A stretch of 64,000 nt of DNA from Hydrogenovibrio halophilus DSM 15072 (GCF_000384235.1 NZ_KB913033.1:1309164-1373163); one strand, 5' to 3'; positions 34,494 through 41,003 are shown, numbered from the stretch's first letter. Notes: generated from the letters alone by a model not told the origin. Numbers and translations are program-made.

Positions 34494-34796
34494 GTGGATA
34501 AGCGATCAGCAACCTTGTTTCCAAAGCAAAAAGCGATTTTGACGCAACTGGGTGAGAACATTCGGCTGGCGACCAAACGTCGAAAATTGACACAAACGCA
34601 GATGTCCGAACGGACCGGCCTGTCGAAACCAACGCTTAGAAAAATTGAGCGCGGTGAAGGTTCTGTGTCCATTGGACATTATCTTCAGGTCTTGGCTGTA
34701 TTGGGCTTGGCGGACGATCTATCAAAAGTGGCGAGTGACGATGAGTTGGGACGAAAACTACAGGATATTGAACTGCTCAAAGGTCAGTCATCATGA
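34494..34796 (+). CDS. hipB: HipB-like XRE-family antitoxin/repressor
   Basis: The 100-residue product has an XRE helix-turn-helix: LGENIRLATKRRKLTQTQMSERTGLSKPTLRKIERGEGSVSIGHYLQVLAVLGLADDLSKV. It would neutralise HipA and bind the two dyads upstream. The start is GTG (34494), chosen since no earlier in-frame start follows the operators. The stop overlaps hipA by 4 bp. The C-terminal acidic part (SDDELGRKLQDIELLKGQSS) is the likely contact with the kinase. Confidence 0.85.
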   Translation: MDKRSATLFPKQKAILTQLGENIRLATKRRKLTQTQMSERTGLSKPTLRKIERGEGSVSIGHYLQVLAVLGLADDLSKVASDDELGRKLQDIELLKGQSS

Positions 34797-36049
34797 GGCG
34801 TAACATTTTTGTCTACGCCCATTGGCAAGGCATGGATGCACCGCACAAGGTCGGTGTGCTCCATGCAGACCTTGTGCGTGGAGACGAGCATTTCAGCTTT
34901 GCTTATGATCCGGACTGGTTGGCCTCGCCTTACGCACAACAGATTGATCCGGATCTCAAGCTTTTTCATGGGGAGCAGCACAGTCAGAATGATCGAAATT
35001 TCCGTGCATTTCTGGACTCGTGTCCGGATCGCTGGGGGCGTTTGATTATGCAACGCAGAGAGGCCATCCATGCCCGTCAGGAAAGTAGAAAGCCAAAAAA
35101 GCTGATGGAAACCGATTACCTGCTTGGTGTGCATGATGTTCATCGAATGGGAGCGTTACGCTTTAAGTTGGACGAGGCTGGCCCTTTTCTGGATGACAGT
35201 CGAGAGCTGGCTGCCCCGCCCATGGAATCGTTGCAAGCTTTAGAGAATGCGGCCTCAAAAGTCGAAAAGCCCGGGATCGATACATCACCTGATTATTCAA
35301 AATGGCTGAATATGCTGATTTCTCCCGGTTCGTCATTGGGCGGAGCCAGACCGAAAGCCAGTGTGATGGATGATAATAGAGATTTGTGGATTGCCAAGTT
35401 TCCCAGTCGTTACGACGACCACGATGTCGCGGCGTGGGAAATGCTGGTGTATAAGCTGGCAATGGCTGCCGGTGTTCAAATGGCGATTTGCAAAATGACG
35501 CGTTTGAACAGCGAACAGCATACATTTCTGACACAACGTTTTGATCGCGTTGCTGGGCAGCGCCTGCATTTTTCATCCGCCATGACACAGCTCGGATATT
35601 TTGATGGCGAAGCCGGCGCCAGCTATTTGGAATTAGCTGAGTTTTTGATACAGCATGGCGCAAACACCAAGGAAGACTTGGCGCAGTTATGGCGGCGGAT
35701 TGTCTTTTATATTGCGGTGTCCAACACGGACGACCATCTTAGAAATCACGGCTTTATCCATACCCCAAAAGGCTGGATTCTTTCGCCTGCGTTCGACATA
35801 AACCCTGTGGTCGAAGGGGTCGGTCTGCATTTGAATATTGATGATGTGGACAATCGCCTGGATTTTGAACTGGCTTTTTCAGTGATTGATTATTTTCAGT
35901 TGAACCAGGCAACGGCAGAAACCATTTATCGACAGGTTATTGACGCCGTTGATCAGTGGCCGACCATTGCCGAAAAGCTAAAAATCAGTCGGCAACAGCA
36001 AGAAAGCATGGCCCCCGCGTTTATGGCAGAGCGGTTGTCCCTTTCATAA
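34793..36049 (+). CDS. hipA: HipA-family serine/threonine kinase toxin
   Basis: The 418-residue product is close to the usual HipA length. Visible elements are the glycine-rich loop SPGSSLGGARPKASV (near residue 181), FLTQRFDRVAGQRLHFSSAMTQLG, the catalytic loop SNTDDHLRNHGF (near residue 306) and the metal site LSPAFDINP. HipA kinases phosphorylate a translation target (glutamyl-tRNA synthetase in E. coli HipA) and cause dormancy; the target here is unknown. The catalytic residues are intact, so the toxin appears functional. It is the left end of the accessory island. Confidence 0.9.
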   Translation: MRRNIFVYAHWQGMDAPHKVGVLHADLVRGDEHFSFAYDPDWLASPYAQQIDPDLKLFHGEQHSQNDRNFRAFLDSCPDRWGRLIMQRREAIHARQESRKPKKLMETDYLLGVHDVHRMGALRFKLDEAGPFLDDSRELAAPPMESLQALENAASKVEKPGIDTSPDYSKWLNMLISPGSSLGGARPKASVMDDNRDLWIAKFPSRYDDHDVAAWEMLVYKLAMAAGVQMAICKMTRLNSEQHTFLTQRFDRVAGQRLHFSSAMTQLGYFDGEAGASYLELAEFLIQHGANTKEDLAQLWRRIVFYIAVSNTDDHLRNHGFIHTPKGWILSPAFDINPVVEGVGLHLNIDDVDNRLDFELAFSVIDYFQLNQATAETIYRQVIDAVDQWPTIAEKLKISRQQQESMAPAFMAERLSLS

Positions 36050-36117
36050 CACGGTTTCAGCACAATATCTACTTGATCTACTTCCATACGTCATCTTCCT
36101 CTGATGCAAGCCAGCCT

Positions 36118-36216
36118 TCAACTTGTTGAGCGCTGTGATTGGAAAACGCCAGGGTTGACCAGAACATCTTGTATCGCTTCAGGTGAAACAACAAGTTGGG
36201 GCAATGCGTTTGCCAT
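36118..36216 (-). pseudogene. ParE-type toxin remnant (first 32 codons)
   Basis: Immediately after parD, an ATG at 36216 opens MANALPQLVVSPEAIQDVLVNPGVF and stops after 32 codons at TGA (36118). The stretch LVVSPEAIQDV resembles the first strand and helix of ParE/RelE toxins. No continuation is found in any frame to the hipA end at 36049, so the toxin is truncated or frameshifted and the pair is half lost. Confidence 0.5.
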
Positions 36217-36219
36217 CTG

Positions 36220-36480
36220 TTAAATCTGCTTAATTTTTTGGAAAAAAGTGTCCAGCTCTTGGGTGGATGAAATCGTTTTTCCTTCCCCGTTATCCAGTTG
36301 TTGAAGACCGACATTAAGCTTTTGGCGTAAGGCGGATAGTTTGATTTCGTTGACCCAATCTTCATGTAATTCTACAAAACGCAGCGCCTCGCGCACCACT
36401 TCACTGGCATTGTTATATAGACCGGTTTCCACTTTCGATTTAATGCGGTTTTCGAGTTCTGGTGTCAGAGAAATATTCAT
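36220..36480 (-). CDS. ParD-like ribbon-helix-helix antitoxin
   Basis: The 86-residue product starts MNISLTPELENRIKSKVETGLYNNASEVVREALRFVE, a textbook ParD/CopG N-terminal ribbon-helix-helix domain, followed by a variable tail (LSALRQKLNVGLQQLDNGEGKTISSTQELDTFFQKIKQI) that would wrap the toxin. Only a toxin remnant follows. An orphan antitoxin can persist as a repressor or as an anti-addiction gene. Intergenic sequence upstream (36481-36714) holds a copy of the TGGGTGTCC repeat and nothing else I can support. Confidence 0.82.
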   Translation of the reverse strand: MNISLTPELENRIKSKVETGLYNNASEVVREALRFVELHEDWVNEIKLSALRQKLNVGLQQLDNGEGKTISSTQELDTFFQKIKQI

Positions 36481-36640
36481 AATTCCTTCTCCAAAAATGC
36501 AGCGTTTTGCTAAAGAATCACATTAAAAATAAAGATTGTCAATCTTTGTTTTTGGGGTGTTGGCCCAAAAGCTGTAATGTCCCCTTTTGCTCTCAAGCGG
36601 ACTGCGCTGTAGCGTAGATCGCTTATGCAGATACAGCTGA

Positions 36641-36664
36641 AGAAACATGGGTGTCCTTTTTCTA
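36641..36664 (+). repeat. TGGGTGTCC island repeat, copy 1
   Basis: A 23-24 bp sequence with core ACATGGGTGTCCTTTTTC, identical over 23 bases to the copy at 38494. It lies about 50 bp past the 3' end of the higBA operon. Confidence 0.8.
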
Positions 36665-36714
36665 ATGTTTTTCTAACATAAACTCCGCCACTGCCCGAAA
36701 ATACTGCCCGCGCT

Positions 36715-37008
36715 CTAGGCCGCCGCGATTCTTTCAATCCCCTTAAATTCTGAGGAACTGGACAAACTGGCCGCTTCCAGATCGTAAGCCGCTTGCAGGT
36801 TGGTCCAAAACTGCGGCGTGGTTCCCAAAGCCAGGCTTAAACGAATCGCCGTATCCGCCGTAACCGAGCGTTTGCCATGCACAATCTCATTAATGCGTCG
36901 TGGCGACACCTGCATCGCTTTGGCCAGCTTGTTTTGCGAAATCGCCAAAGGCTCCAAAAACTCTTCCAGCAAAACTTCACCCGGGTGAATGTTTTCGACT
37001 CTATCCAT
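36715..37008 (-). CDS. higA: HigA-family antitoxin
   Basis: The 97-residue product reads MDRVENIHPGEVLLEEFLEPLAISQNKLAKAMQVSPRRINEIVHGKRSVTADTAIRLSLALGTTPQFWTNLQAAYDLEAA. This is the VapI/HigA XRE family, with helix-turn-helix at about residues 24-60. It binds HigB and represses the operon through the two tandem palindromes upstream of higB. The toxin gene comes first, 9 bp upstream, as usual for higBA. Confidence 0.92.
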   Translation of the reverse strand: MDRVENIHPGEVLLEEFLEPLAISQNKLAKAMQVSPRRINEIVHGKRSVTADTAIRLSLALGTTPQFWTNLQAAYDLEAASLSSSSEFKGIERIAAA

Positions 37009-37017
37009 CTTGTCCTC

Positions 37018-37299
37018 CTAGTGGTAATCCACAATTTCAATGTTTTCGACACGGCCATCGTTCCAGACAAAGCACAACCGCCATTGCTGATTGATGCGGA
37101 TGCTGTGCTGCCCCTGTCTTTCACCGCTCAAGGCTTCCAGCCGGTTGGCCGGAGGCACCAATAAATCCTCCAGGCACATAGCCGCATCCAGCATTCTTAA
37201 CTTCATTCGCGCTTTGCGCTGAATAGTCTGGGGCAGTTTTTTAGAAAACCGCCCTTTAAACACCTTTTCGGCTTCTTTGTCTTTGAACGTATTGATCAT
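37018..37299 (-). CDS. higB: HigB-family mRNA interferase toxin
   Basis: The 93-residue product starts MINTFKDKEAEKVFKGRFSKKLPQTIQRKARMKLRMLDAA and contains LEDLLVPPANRLEALSGERQGQHSIRINQQWRLCFVW, the RelE-fold core of HigB with the basic and RINxQWR motif. It cuts mRNA on the ribosome. The ATG at 37299 is chosen because the family N-terminus begins there; an ATG six codons upstream would overlap the operator. It is first in the higBA operon. Confidence 0.92.
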   Translation of the reverse strand: MINTFKDKEAEKVFKGRFSKKLPQTIQRKARMKLRMLDAAMCLEDLLVPPANRLEALSGERQGQHSIRINQQWRLCFVWNDGRVENIEIVDYH

Positions 37300-37308
37300 G
37301 ATTGGAGT

Positions 37309-37342
37309 ATAACGCATCGCGTTATATAACGCAAAGCGTTAT
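37309..37342 (-). promoter_or_regulatory. Two abutting 17-bp HigA operators
   Basis: ATAACGCATCGCGTTAT (37309-37325) and ATAACGCAAAGCGTTAT (37326-37342) are perfect 7-bp dyads with 3-base centres that differ only in the spacer. They start 9 bp upstream of the higB start and must overlap its promoter, the classic autorepression layout. Confidence 0.85.
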
Positions 37343-37390
37343 GGGTAAGTGCAGAGGTGATGGGACAAGCCGGGGGTTAGGCTAAAATAA

Positions 37391-37408
37391 TCTGGGTGTC
37401 CTTTTACT
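37391..37408 (+). repeat. TGGGTGTCC island repeat, copy 2 (degenerate)
   Basis: TCTGGGTGTCCTTTTACT shares TGGGTGTCCTTTT with the other copies. It overlaps the stop codon of the truncated HAD gene and separates it from the higBA module. Confidence 0.6.
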
Positions 37409-37589
37409 TAAACCAATAGTCGGTCACGGCTTGAGTGGTCAAGCAAGCGGTCTGCTGCTGATCCTGCTCGGTGACCTCACAGCCCAATGCGGAAAACACG
37501 TTGAATTCGGCTTGTTTCCAAAGCGGTTCGGAATCGACAATCAAACCGTCCATATCGAATATCACCGCTTGCAGTTGGTCAGCACTCAA
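37404..37589 (-). pseudogene. Truncated HAD-superfamily phosphatase (YniC/HxpB-like N-terminus)
   Basis: The 61 residues MSADQLQAVIFDMDGLIVDSEPLWKQAEFNVFSALGCEV are the N-terminus of a hexitol/sugar-phosphate phosphatase of the HAD-IA class with the nucleophile motif DMDG. Such enzymes are normally about 220 residues, so only the first quarter is left. The frame ends exactly at a degenerate TGGGTGTCC repeat, as if the rest was lost by a rearrangement at the repeat. The start overlaps the PNPOx gene's stop by 4 bp, so the two were once an operon. Confidence 0.8.
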
Positions 37590-38140
37590 ACATTCTTCTC
37601 CATAATGTGGCTGGGCAGGCCGTCCAAACTGGTTTGGTTTTTCTGTTCCCAGTATTGCTCAATGCCATCCTCGCCTTTTTTGAGCGCCCATTCGTTCAGA
37701 TGGTCGCGCTCATCGACGTAATCGAAAAATGGCACGCCCATACCGCAAGACGTCTGCACCAAGTCAATGTCCAGCACAAACAACTGGCGCGCGCCCGGCA
37801 GCGGCTGAAACAGACGGTAGAGTTCGTCCCACTGCGGGTCCTTGTGATGCACAACTTTGGCGGAGCCATACAAACGCAAAATCAAAGGCGCACCATCGAA
37901 CGCACAGAACATCAACGTCATACGCGGCTGTTGCTGCACATGGGCGGCGGTTTCATTGCCGCTGCCGGTCACATTCAACCAAACCACCTGATTCGGCGAA
38001 AGCACCCGCAACGAATCCATGCCTTTGGGCGAAAGGTTCACGCGGCTGTCTTGGGTCGCCGTGCCGACAAAATAGACTTTCTGCTGTCGGATGAAATCCG
38101 TCAGCTTGTCGTTTAATGCCTCAAGTTTTTGTCCCATCAT
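37586..38140 (-). CDS. Pyridoxamine 5'-phosphate oxidase-family (flavin-binding split-barrel) protein
   Basis: The 184-residue product starts MMGQKLEALNDKLTDFIRQQKVYFVGTATQDSRVNLSPKGMDSLRVLSPNQVVWLNVTGSGNETAAHVQQQPRMTLMFCAFDG. The RVNLSPKG and GSGNETAAH segments are typical of the PNPOx-like split-barrel flavin or F420-binding family. The substrate is unknown. It heads a former operon with the HAD gene. About 95 bp of it (37801-37900) are repeated in decayed form at 40823, beyond the retron, so two related copies once flanked the retron. Confidence 0.85.
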   Translation of the reverse strand: MMGQKLEALNDKLTDFIRQQKVYFVGTATQDSRVNLSPKGMDSLRVLSPNQVVWLNVTGSGNETAAHVQQQPRMTLMFCAFDGAPLILRLYGSAKVVHHKDPQWDELYRLFQPLPGARQLFVLDIDLVQTSCGMGVPFFDYVDERDHLNEWALKKGEDGIEQYWEQKNQTSLDGLPSHIMEKNV

Positions 38141-38187
38141 GTCATCCTTTAATCGGCGCGAAAGGAGTTAAGCCCGACGCCATTAAG

Positions 38188-38358
38188 TTAGGAAACGCCG
38201 TCCATTAGCGAAGCCAAAGCCACATCTTCATTATAAACACGATAAAGTGTCAACGGCGGCTCATGCACCGTAATATGAAAAGTGCGGCCTACGCCATCAC
38301 CCAACCGCGCATAGTGCGGTGACCCAATATTCTGGAGGCTTTTTACCAAAAAGAGCAC
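38188..38358 (-). CDS. Short open frame, possible gene remnant
   Basis: On the minus strand a GTG at 38358 opens 56 codons: VLFLVKSLQNIGSPHYARLGDGVGRTFHITVHEPPLTLYRVYNEDVALASLMDGVS. The composition looks protein-like (YARLGDGVGRTFHITVHE), and the frame could extend upstream by DQAWLE through the dispersed palindrome at 38364. I do not recognise it, and no ribosome-binding site is clear. It may be the 3' end of a lost gene. The rest of 38141-38543 contains only the dispersed palindrome and an island repeat. Confidence 0.3.
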   Translation of the reverse strand: MLFLVKSLQNIGSPHYARLGDGVGRTFHITVHEPPLTLYRVYNEDVALASLMDGVS

Positions 38359-38363
38359 TTCTA

Positions 38364-38375
38364 ACCAGGCCTGGT
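38364..38375. repeat. ACCAGGCCTGGT palindrome copy 11 (intergenic)
   Basis: Exact core inside the best long copy: 38356-38383 matches the 28-bp symmetric consensus (CACTTTTG, core, CAAAAGTG) at 26 positions. Confidence 0.93.
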
Positions 38376-38493
38376 CAAAAGTGAGTCATGCTGACAAAGT
38401 GCTGGTGTTGTGGTGTTGGGAAGATTCTTTTTTGATTTGTGCCGAACTGAAATATTTGCGTATATTGCCGATTTATTTTACATTCTTCCTAGA

Positions 38494-38516
38494 AGAAACA
38501 TGGGTGTCCTTTTTCT
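38494..38516 (+). repeat. TGGGTGTCC island repeat, copy 3
   Basis: Identical over 23 bases to the copy at 36641 (core ACATGGGTGTCCTTTTTC). It lies 28 bp past the 3' end of the reverse transcriptase gene and marks the left edge of the retron module. Confidence 0.8.
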
Positions 38517-38543
38517 GAGTTCTTTTCTCTTAGCAACTAACAG

Positions 38544-39488
38544 CTAATCAGCTTCCAATTGCTTAACAACATCTAAAATACTAATCTCATATTTAGCCTC
38601 TAATTGAGCAACAAATTGTTTATCAACTCCCCAAATGTAAGCCAAATACCCACGAAGGTAAGGATGTCTTTCATCTTCCAGAGAGTGGTTTAGATAACGA
38701 TGCACTAAACTCTTAATCTCTCTCTTTTTCTTTCTACCTATACCAACACCTCCGTCATTATTTATAACTAAGCCAGTCACATGCCTATTTACTCTCTTCG
38801 ACAGGAAAGTTGTTTTGTTAGTATTTAACGCAAGTTTAGGGTATTGAAGACTACTTAAGATGGATTCCATCGCATTATGAAGGTTTATCAAACTTTGCTT
38901 GTCATTGCTTGAAAAAGTTAAGTCATCGGCATATCTAGTGTACTTAACGCCGGTACTGTCACACTCAGCGGCAATCGTGACATCAAAATCATAAAGAACA
39001 GTATTAGAAATGTATGGAGAACTAGGAGCTCCGATACTCAAAACTATCTCTTCCTTTCTGCTTTGTGAGTAAAAGAACAGACGCGACAAATAGTCTTTTT
39101 CATCATCATCAAGAGAAACCCTTTTATGTTTTTCAATATGCTCAATAAGGTCTGACGGCTTAATGGATGGAAAAAAGTCTTTAAAATCCATCTTTAACAA
39201 ATAAGAACTATCCTTGTGAACCAAAGCATTGTCTCTTATGCTTTTACCTTTAACATATGACATGACACAAGGATGTATCGGTAAATTTATCAAAAATTCA
39301 TATTCGGACACTACTAGGTTTTGAATTTTTTTCAACAACCTAGACGGCTGAGCTATCAGGCGCTTTTTATCACTATTCCGTTTATCAATAGGAAAAGTTT
39401 TATACCTATGAGGTGCACTTCGAACAAAGCTCTTAAGAGTTGATTTATGAACCCCTGTTTTCTCTTTAAGAAAATCAATTAAACTCAC
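38544..39488 (-). CDS. Retron reverse transcriptase
   Basis: The 314-residue RT has retron hallmarks: the NALVH element (NAxxH, retron region X) just before motif A, YLLKMDFKDFFPSIKP with the first catalytic Asp, motif B GAPSSPYISN, catalytic YTRYADDLTFS, and HVTGLVINNDGG (the VTG of region Y that recognises the msr RNA). The length is that of Ec86/St85-type RTs. It primes from a branching G of the msr RNA and makes msDNA. The GTG start (39488) overlaps the effector stop by GTGA. The whole module is visibly AT-rich compared with its neighbours, indicating transfer. Confidence 0.92.
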   Translation of the reverse strand: MSLIDFLKEKTGVHKSTLKSFVRSAPHRYKTFPIDKRNSDKKRLIAQPSRLLKKIQNLVVSEYEFLINLPIHPCVMSYVKGKSIRDNALVHKDSSYLLKMDFKDFFPSIKPSDLIEHIEKHKRVSLDDDEKDYLSRLFFYSQSRKEEIVLSIGAPSSPYISNTVLYDFDVTIAAECDSTGVKYTRYADDLTFSSNDKQSLINLHNAMESILSSLQYPKLALNTNKTTFLSKRVNRHVTGLVINNDGGVGIGRKKKREIKSLVHRYLNHSLEDERHPYLRGYLAYIWGVDKQFVAQLEAKYEISILDVVKQLEAD

Positions 39489-40429
39489 TGTCCTTCTCCC
39501 TTGAGTGCGAATAATCTTTTTCCATCATTTATGTCTGTGTAGAAAGACATCACTTCCATTTCAACAGTGGGTCTATCAAACTTCCCATCTAAAAAAGAGA
39601 ATCTGATGCGTGACTGCATTTCGCTACTAATGTAATACTTTGTAGAACCAACTTGCTTAACAAATATTAAGTCTATTTTTTCCATCACAAACAACAACCT
39701 TTTTAAACTCTTCTGGCTGTGAGGAATTTCCAATGCGTTCAAGTAGTCCACTATTTCTTGAAACGTTAGTGCGTAAAACAAAGCTACTAACTCTTTAATC
39801 AGAAATGCTACATGCCCCTTATGATTCCTATCCAGAGCTTCTGATTTATTAATCCCCTCCAAAAAGGCTTTAATGGTTGAAAAAATATCATCCAAAGCGA
39901 AATCGTTCTGAGTGTTGTCATCTAAAACTTTAAAGTCAACATCATAGACAAGGACTTTGTCTGGTTGCAATTTTCTAAGAGGCCCCATCTGGATATACGA
40001 AATGGCATTTTCTGGGCAATGGGTACTTTCAACAACAACAAAGAACCTTGGAATGATTGAATTATCCATGACGAAAGTCCCCAGCTCTGCTAGTGAACCT
40101 GGGCCTTCAAGAATAACAATGATAACTGACGACAGGAGAGATAAGTCTGTCTGAAACTCAATCAAATCGTCATATATGGCATCGTGTAGCCAGTCCTGAA
40201 AGGATTCAGGGTAAATCGTAAGAAAAGAAGGCCCTTGAGTAGTTAAAACCCCGTTAAGCTTTTCTCTAAAACTTCTAGGGCCAGCTTCATCTGTTTGAGT
40301 TTTAGCTTTACCGCCAAAAAGTAAAATATGATAAGGCTCAAAGAATACTTGAGATTTATCTAAATTCAGAGAATCGATGAACTGATTTCTTGGGTCTATA
40401 TTTGCGTCTGACACGGTTATGGTATGCAC
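39485..40429 (-). CDS. Retron effector, St85/Ec86-type (nucleoside deoxyribosyltransferase-like plus C-terminal domain)
   Basis: A 314-residue protein encoded between the predicted msr-msd and the RT, the gene order of St85/Ec86-type retrons. The central segment SSVIIVILEGPGSLAELGTFVMDNSI resembles the catalytic region of nucleoside deoxyribosyltransferase-like effectors (Glu in GSLAELG). The C-terminal part (HKGHVAFLIKELVALFYALTFQEIVDYLNALEIPHSQKSLKRLLFVMEKIDLIFVKQVGSTKYYIS) looks like a winged helix. In known systems the RT-msDNA holds the effector inactive until a phage trigger frees it, leading to abortive infection. The start is GTG at 40429 with GAGGT 6-10 bases upstream. The family assignment rests on motif and context, not on a search. 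Confidence 0.78.
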   Translation of the reverse strand: MHTITVSDANIDPRNQFIDSLNLDKSQVFFEPYHILLFGGKAKTQTDEAGPRSFREKLNGVLTTQGPSFLTIYPESFQDWLHDAIYDDLIEFQTDLSLLSSVIIVILEGPGSLAELGTFVMDNSIIPRFFVVVESTHCPENAISYIQMGPLRKLQPDKVLVYDVDFKVLDDNTQNDFALDDIFSTIKAFLEGINKSEALDRNHKGHVAFLIKELVALFYALTFQEIVDYLNALEIPHSQKSLKRLLFVMEKIDLIFVKQVGSTKYYISSEMQSRIRFSFLDGKFDRPTVEMEVMSFYTDINDGKRLFALKGEGQ

Positions 40430-40437
40430 TTTACCTC

Positions 40438-40690
40438 AACGGCAGCGCTGAAGGCTTTTTAGCCTTCTAGCGACGTAGGAGCGTAATGAAGGCTAAAAAG
40501 CCTTCAGCGCAGCCTAATGCCAATCAATAAACTAAAGTCTGGCTAAACACCTGACTAAATGAATTCGTTAACTCATTTAACACGTAAAGAGCACTTAAAA
40601 ACTTATCACTTAACGTTAAAAAATGCAACCTGAATCACTAGAAGTTGCTCATCCTAACCTTGTTAATAACATTTTCGCTTGACTTTCTGT
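40438..40690 (-). ncRNA. Candidate retron msr-msd RNA
   Basis: Directly upstream of the effector gene on its strand. It contains the 23-bp perfect inverted repeat at 40445-40510, the expected msd stem. Further 5' the AT-rich stretch holds a short GCAAC/GTTGC hairpin (near 40630-40653) that could belong to msr. I could not assign the a1/a2 closing arms or the branching G, so the ends are approximate. Confidence 0.55.
40445..40510. repeat. 23-bp perfect inverted repeat with 20-base loop (putative msd stem)
   Basis: The arms are 40445-40467 and 40488-40510. They begin GCGCTGAAGGC and end GCCTTCAGCGC; past one mismatch, three more pairs extend the stem outward. Each arm is itself nearly palindromic (GAAGGCT TTTT AGCCTTC), so cruciform or alternative folds are possible. 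It is too long and wrongly placed, before rather than after a gene, for an ordinary terminator. Confidence 0.9.
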
Positions 40691-40773
40691 AGCTAGGCTC
40701 CCATTCTTAATAATGCGAACTGAAATAGACCTCTCCGGCAAAAACATCTCCATCCTACAAAATCATTTTTACC

Positions 40774-40798
40774 TAGAAAAAGGACACCCATATTTCTT
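40774..40798 (-). repeat. TGGGTGTCC island repeat, copy 4 (inverted)
   Basis: In opposite orientation to copies 1-3, matching copy 3 at 22 of 23 positions (one C to T). With copy 3 it encloses the retron as an inverted pair about 2.3 kb apart. Confidence 0.75.
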
Positions 40799-40822
40799 TC
40801 AAATAACAAGAGGGCACTGGCT

Positions 40823-40918
40823 GCGGCTGGAACATGTGGTAGAAGTCGTCCCACTGTGGGTTCTCGCTAGGCACAATTTTCGCGGAGCCATAACAAGCGC
40901 AAAATCAAAAGCGCGCCA
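40823..40918 (-). pseudogene. Decayed fragment of a PNPOx-family gene
   Basis: Nearly every base from 40823 to about 40910 aligns with 37801-37890 inside the intact PNPOx-family gene, at roughly 80% identity by eye (for example CGTCCCACTG, GCGGAGCCATA and CGCAAAATCAAA shared). No open frame of useful length remains. It is the relic of a diverged paralogue, not a fresh duplication, and lies on the far side of the retron. The sequence from 40919 to 40981 shows nothing I can identify. Confidence 0.75.
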
Positions 40919-40981
40919 TAATAATCGGGGTTGGATCATGTCACAAAAAGGCTTTGCTACTCCCCTTTGTCTTTAAAAACC

Positions 40982-40993
40982 ACCAGGCCTGGT
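40982..40993. repeat. ACCAGGCCTGGT palindrome copy 12 (3' of the OlsF-like gene)
   Basis: Exact core with right flank CAAAAGTGGG, 10 bp past the stop of the leftward acyltransferase gene at the right border of the island. Confidence 0.92.
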
Positions 40994-41003
40994 CAAAAGT
41001 GGG

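Noticed and set aside
34793-36049. HipA as a degenerate kinase
   Set aside because: The Gly-rich loop, catalytic NTDDHLRNHGF and the metal Asp are all present, so it is intact.
36078-36365. A 95-codon minus-strand frame overlapping parD
   Set aside because: Out-of-frame shadow of parD; the first half is its frameshifted reading.
36641-38516. A CRISPR array made of the TGGGTGTCC repeats
   Set aside because: Copies are 0.75-2.3 kb apart, irregular, one is inverted, and no spacers or cas genes exist.
40713-40976. An 87-codon plus-strand frame next to the retron
   Set aside because: It reads the decayed PNPOx fragment backwards and includes an island repeat; no ribosome-binding site or family pattern.
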